A stretch of DNA of 5,954 nt, from positions 1 to 5,954 of the forward strand of contig JAFQOY010000204.1 of assembly GCA_017412025.1 (NCBI GenBank), read 5' to 3'. Source of the stretch: Clostridia bacterium. GTDB lineage: Bacteria > Bacillota_A > Clostridia > Christensenellales > Aristaeellaceae. Below the pieces are notes generated by a model, which saw only the letters and a program-made list of their open reading frames with translations, was not told the origin of the DNA and did no database searches. Below, piece after piece: positions 5,937 through 5,954 of this stretch. Position 1 is the first letter of the stretch, and the number at the start of each line of letters is the position of its first letter. The position numbers and the translations under genes were made by a program.

Positions 5937-5953
5937 AGCGGCTTGCAGCCGCT
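5937..5953. repeat. Hairpin 5: 7-bp stem at the window edge
   Basis: AGCGGCT (5937-5943) pairs with AGCCGCT (5947-5953) around TGC. The window ends one base later, so a T-run or further hairpins beyond it cannot be excluded. It also repeats the CTTGCAGC string of hairpin 3's right arm (5942-5949 versus 5875-5881 plus the following base). Confidence 0.65.
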
Positions 5954-5954
5954 C

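Noticed and set aside
5791..5953. The hairpin run as a CRISPR array
   Set aside because: The units are not direct repeats of one sequence and there are no equal-length spacers; each palindrome is different.

Overview
The window looks like chromosomal DNA of a strictly anaerobic, fairly GC-rich Gram-positive bacterium, most likely an uncultured gut-type Clostridia member (Bacillota). The grounds are strong AGGAGG-type ribosome binding sites before most genes, TATAAT-type -10 boxes, an oxygen-sensitive glycyl radical enzyme with its activase, and a secreted two-module SH3-like protein typical of monoderms. The taxonomic placement is inference; no rRNA or other marker gene is present.

Layout. 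Positions 1-305 hold no convincing gene, only a good -10 box and a leader for the first gene. A ZIP-family metal transporter follows on the plus strand (306-1058). A strong hairpin terminator (1077-1135) separates it from a convergent minus-strand gene (1149-1640) for a secreted SH3-like domain protein. A divergent intergenic region (1641-1881) then carries the promoter of a plus-strand operon: a glycyl radical enzyme (GRE, 1882-3906), its radical SAM activase (3903-4757, overlapping by ATGA), and a Gfo/Idh/MocA-family NAD(P)-dependent oxidoreductase (4788-5776). The oxidoreductase is interrupted by a one-base frameshift near 5514-5516. The window ends in a non-coding run of five closely spaced hairpins (5791-5953).

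How the genes fit together. The activase should use S-adenosylmethionine and [4Fe-4S] clusters to place a radical on Gly650 of the GRE. The GRE then uses Cys339 as thiyl radical and probably Glu341 as acid/base to break a C-O, C-C or similar bond. The oxidoreductase would plausibly work on a polyol, sugar or carbonyl compound immediately upstream or downstream of that step. The GRE departs from the well-known classes: about 674 residues, a short N-terminal region, a CWE active-site triplet instead of GCVE, and a Trp-Gly-Trp radical loop instead of the usual x-Gly-Tyr. Its substrate cannot be read from the window. This three-gene operon is the best candidate here for an undescribed function, and the terminal hairpin run is the most unusual non-coding structure.
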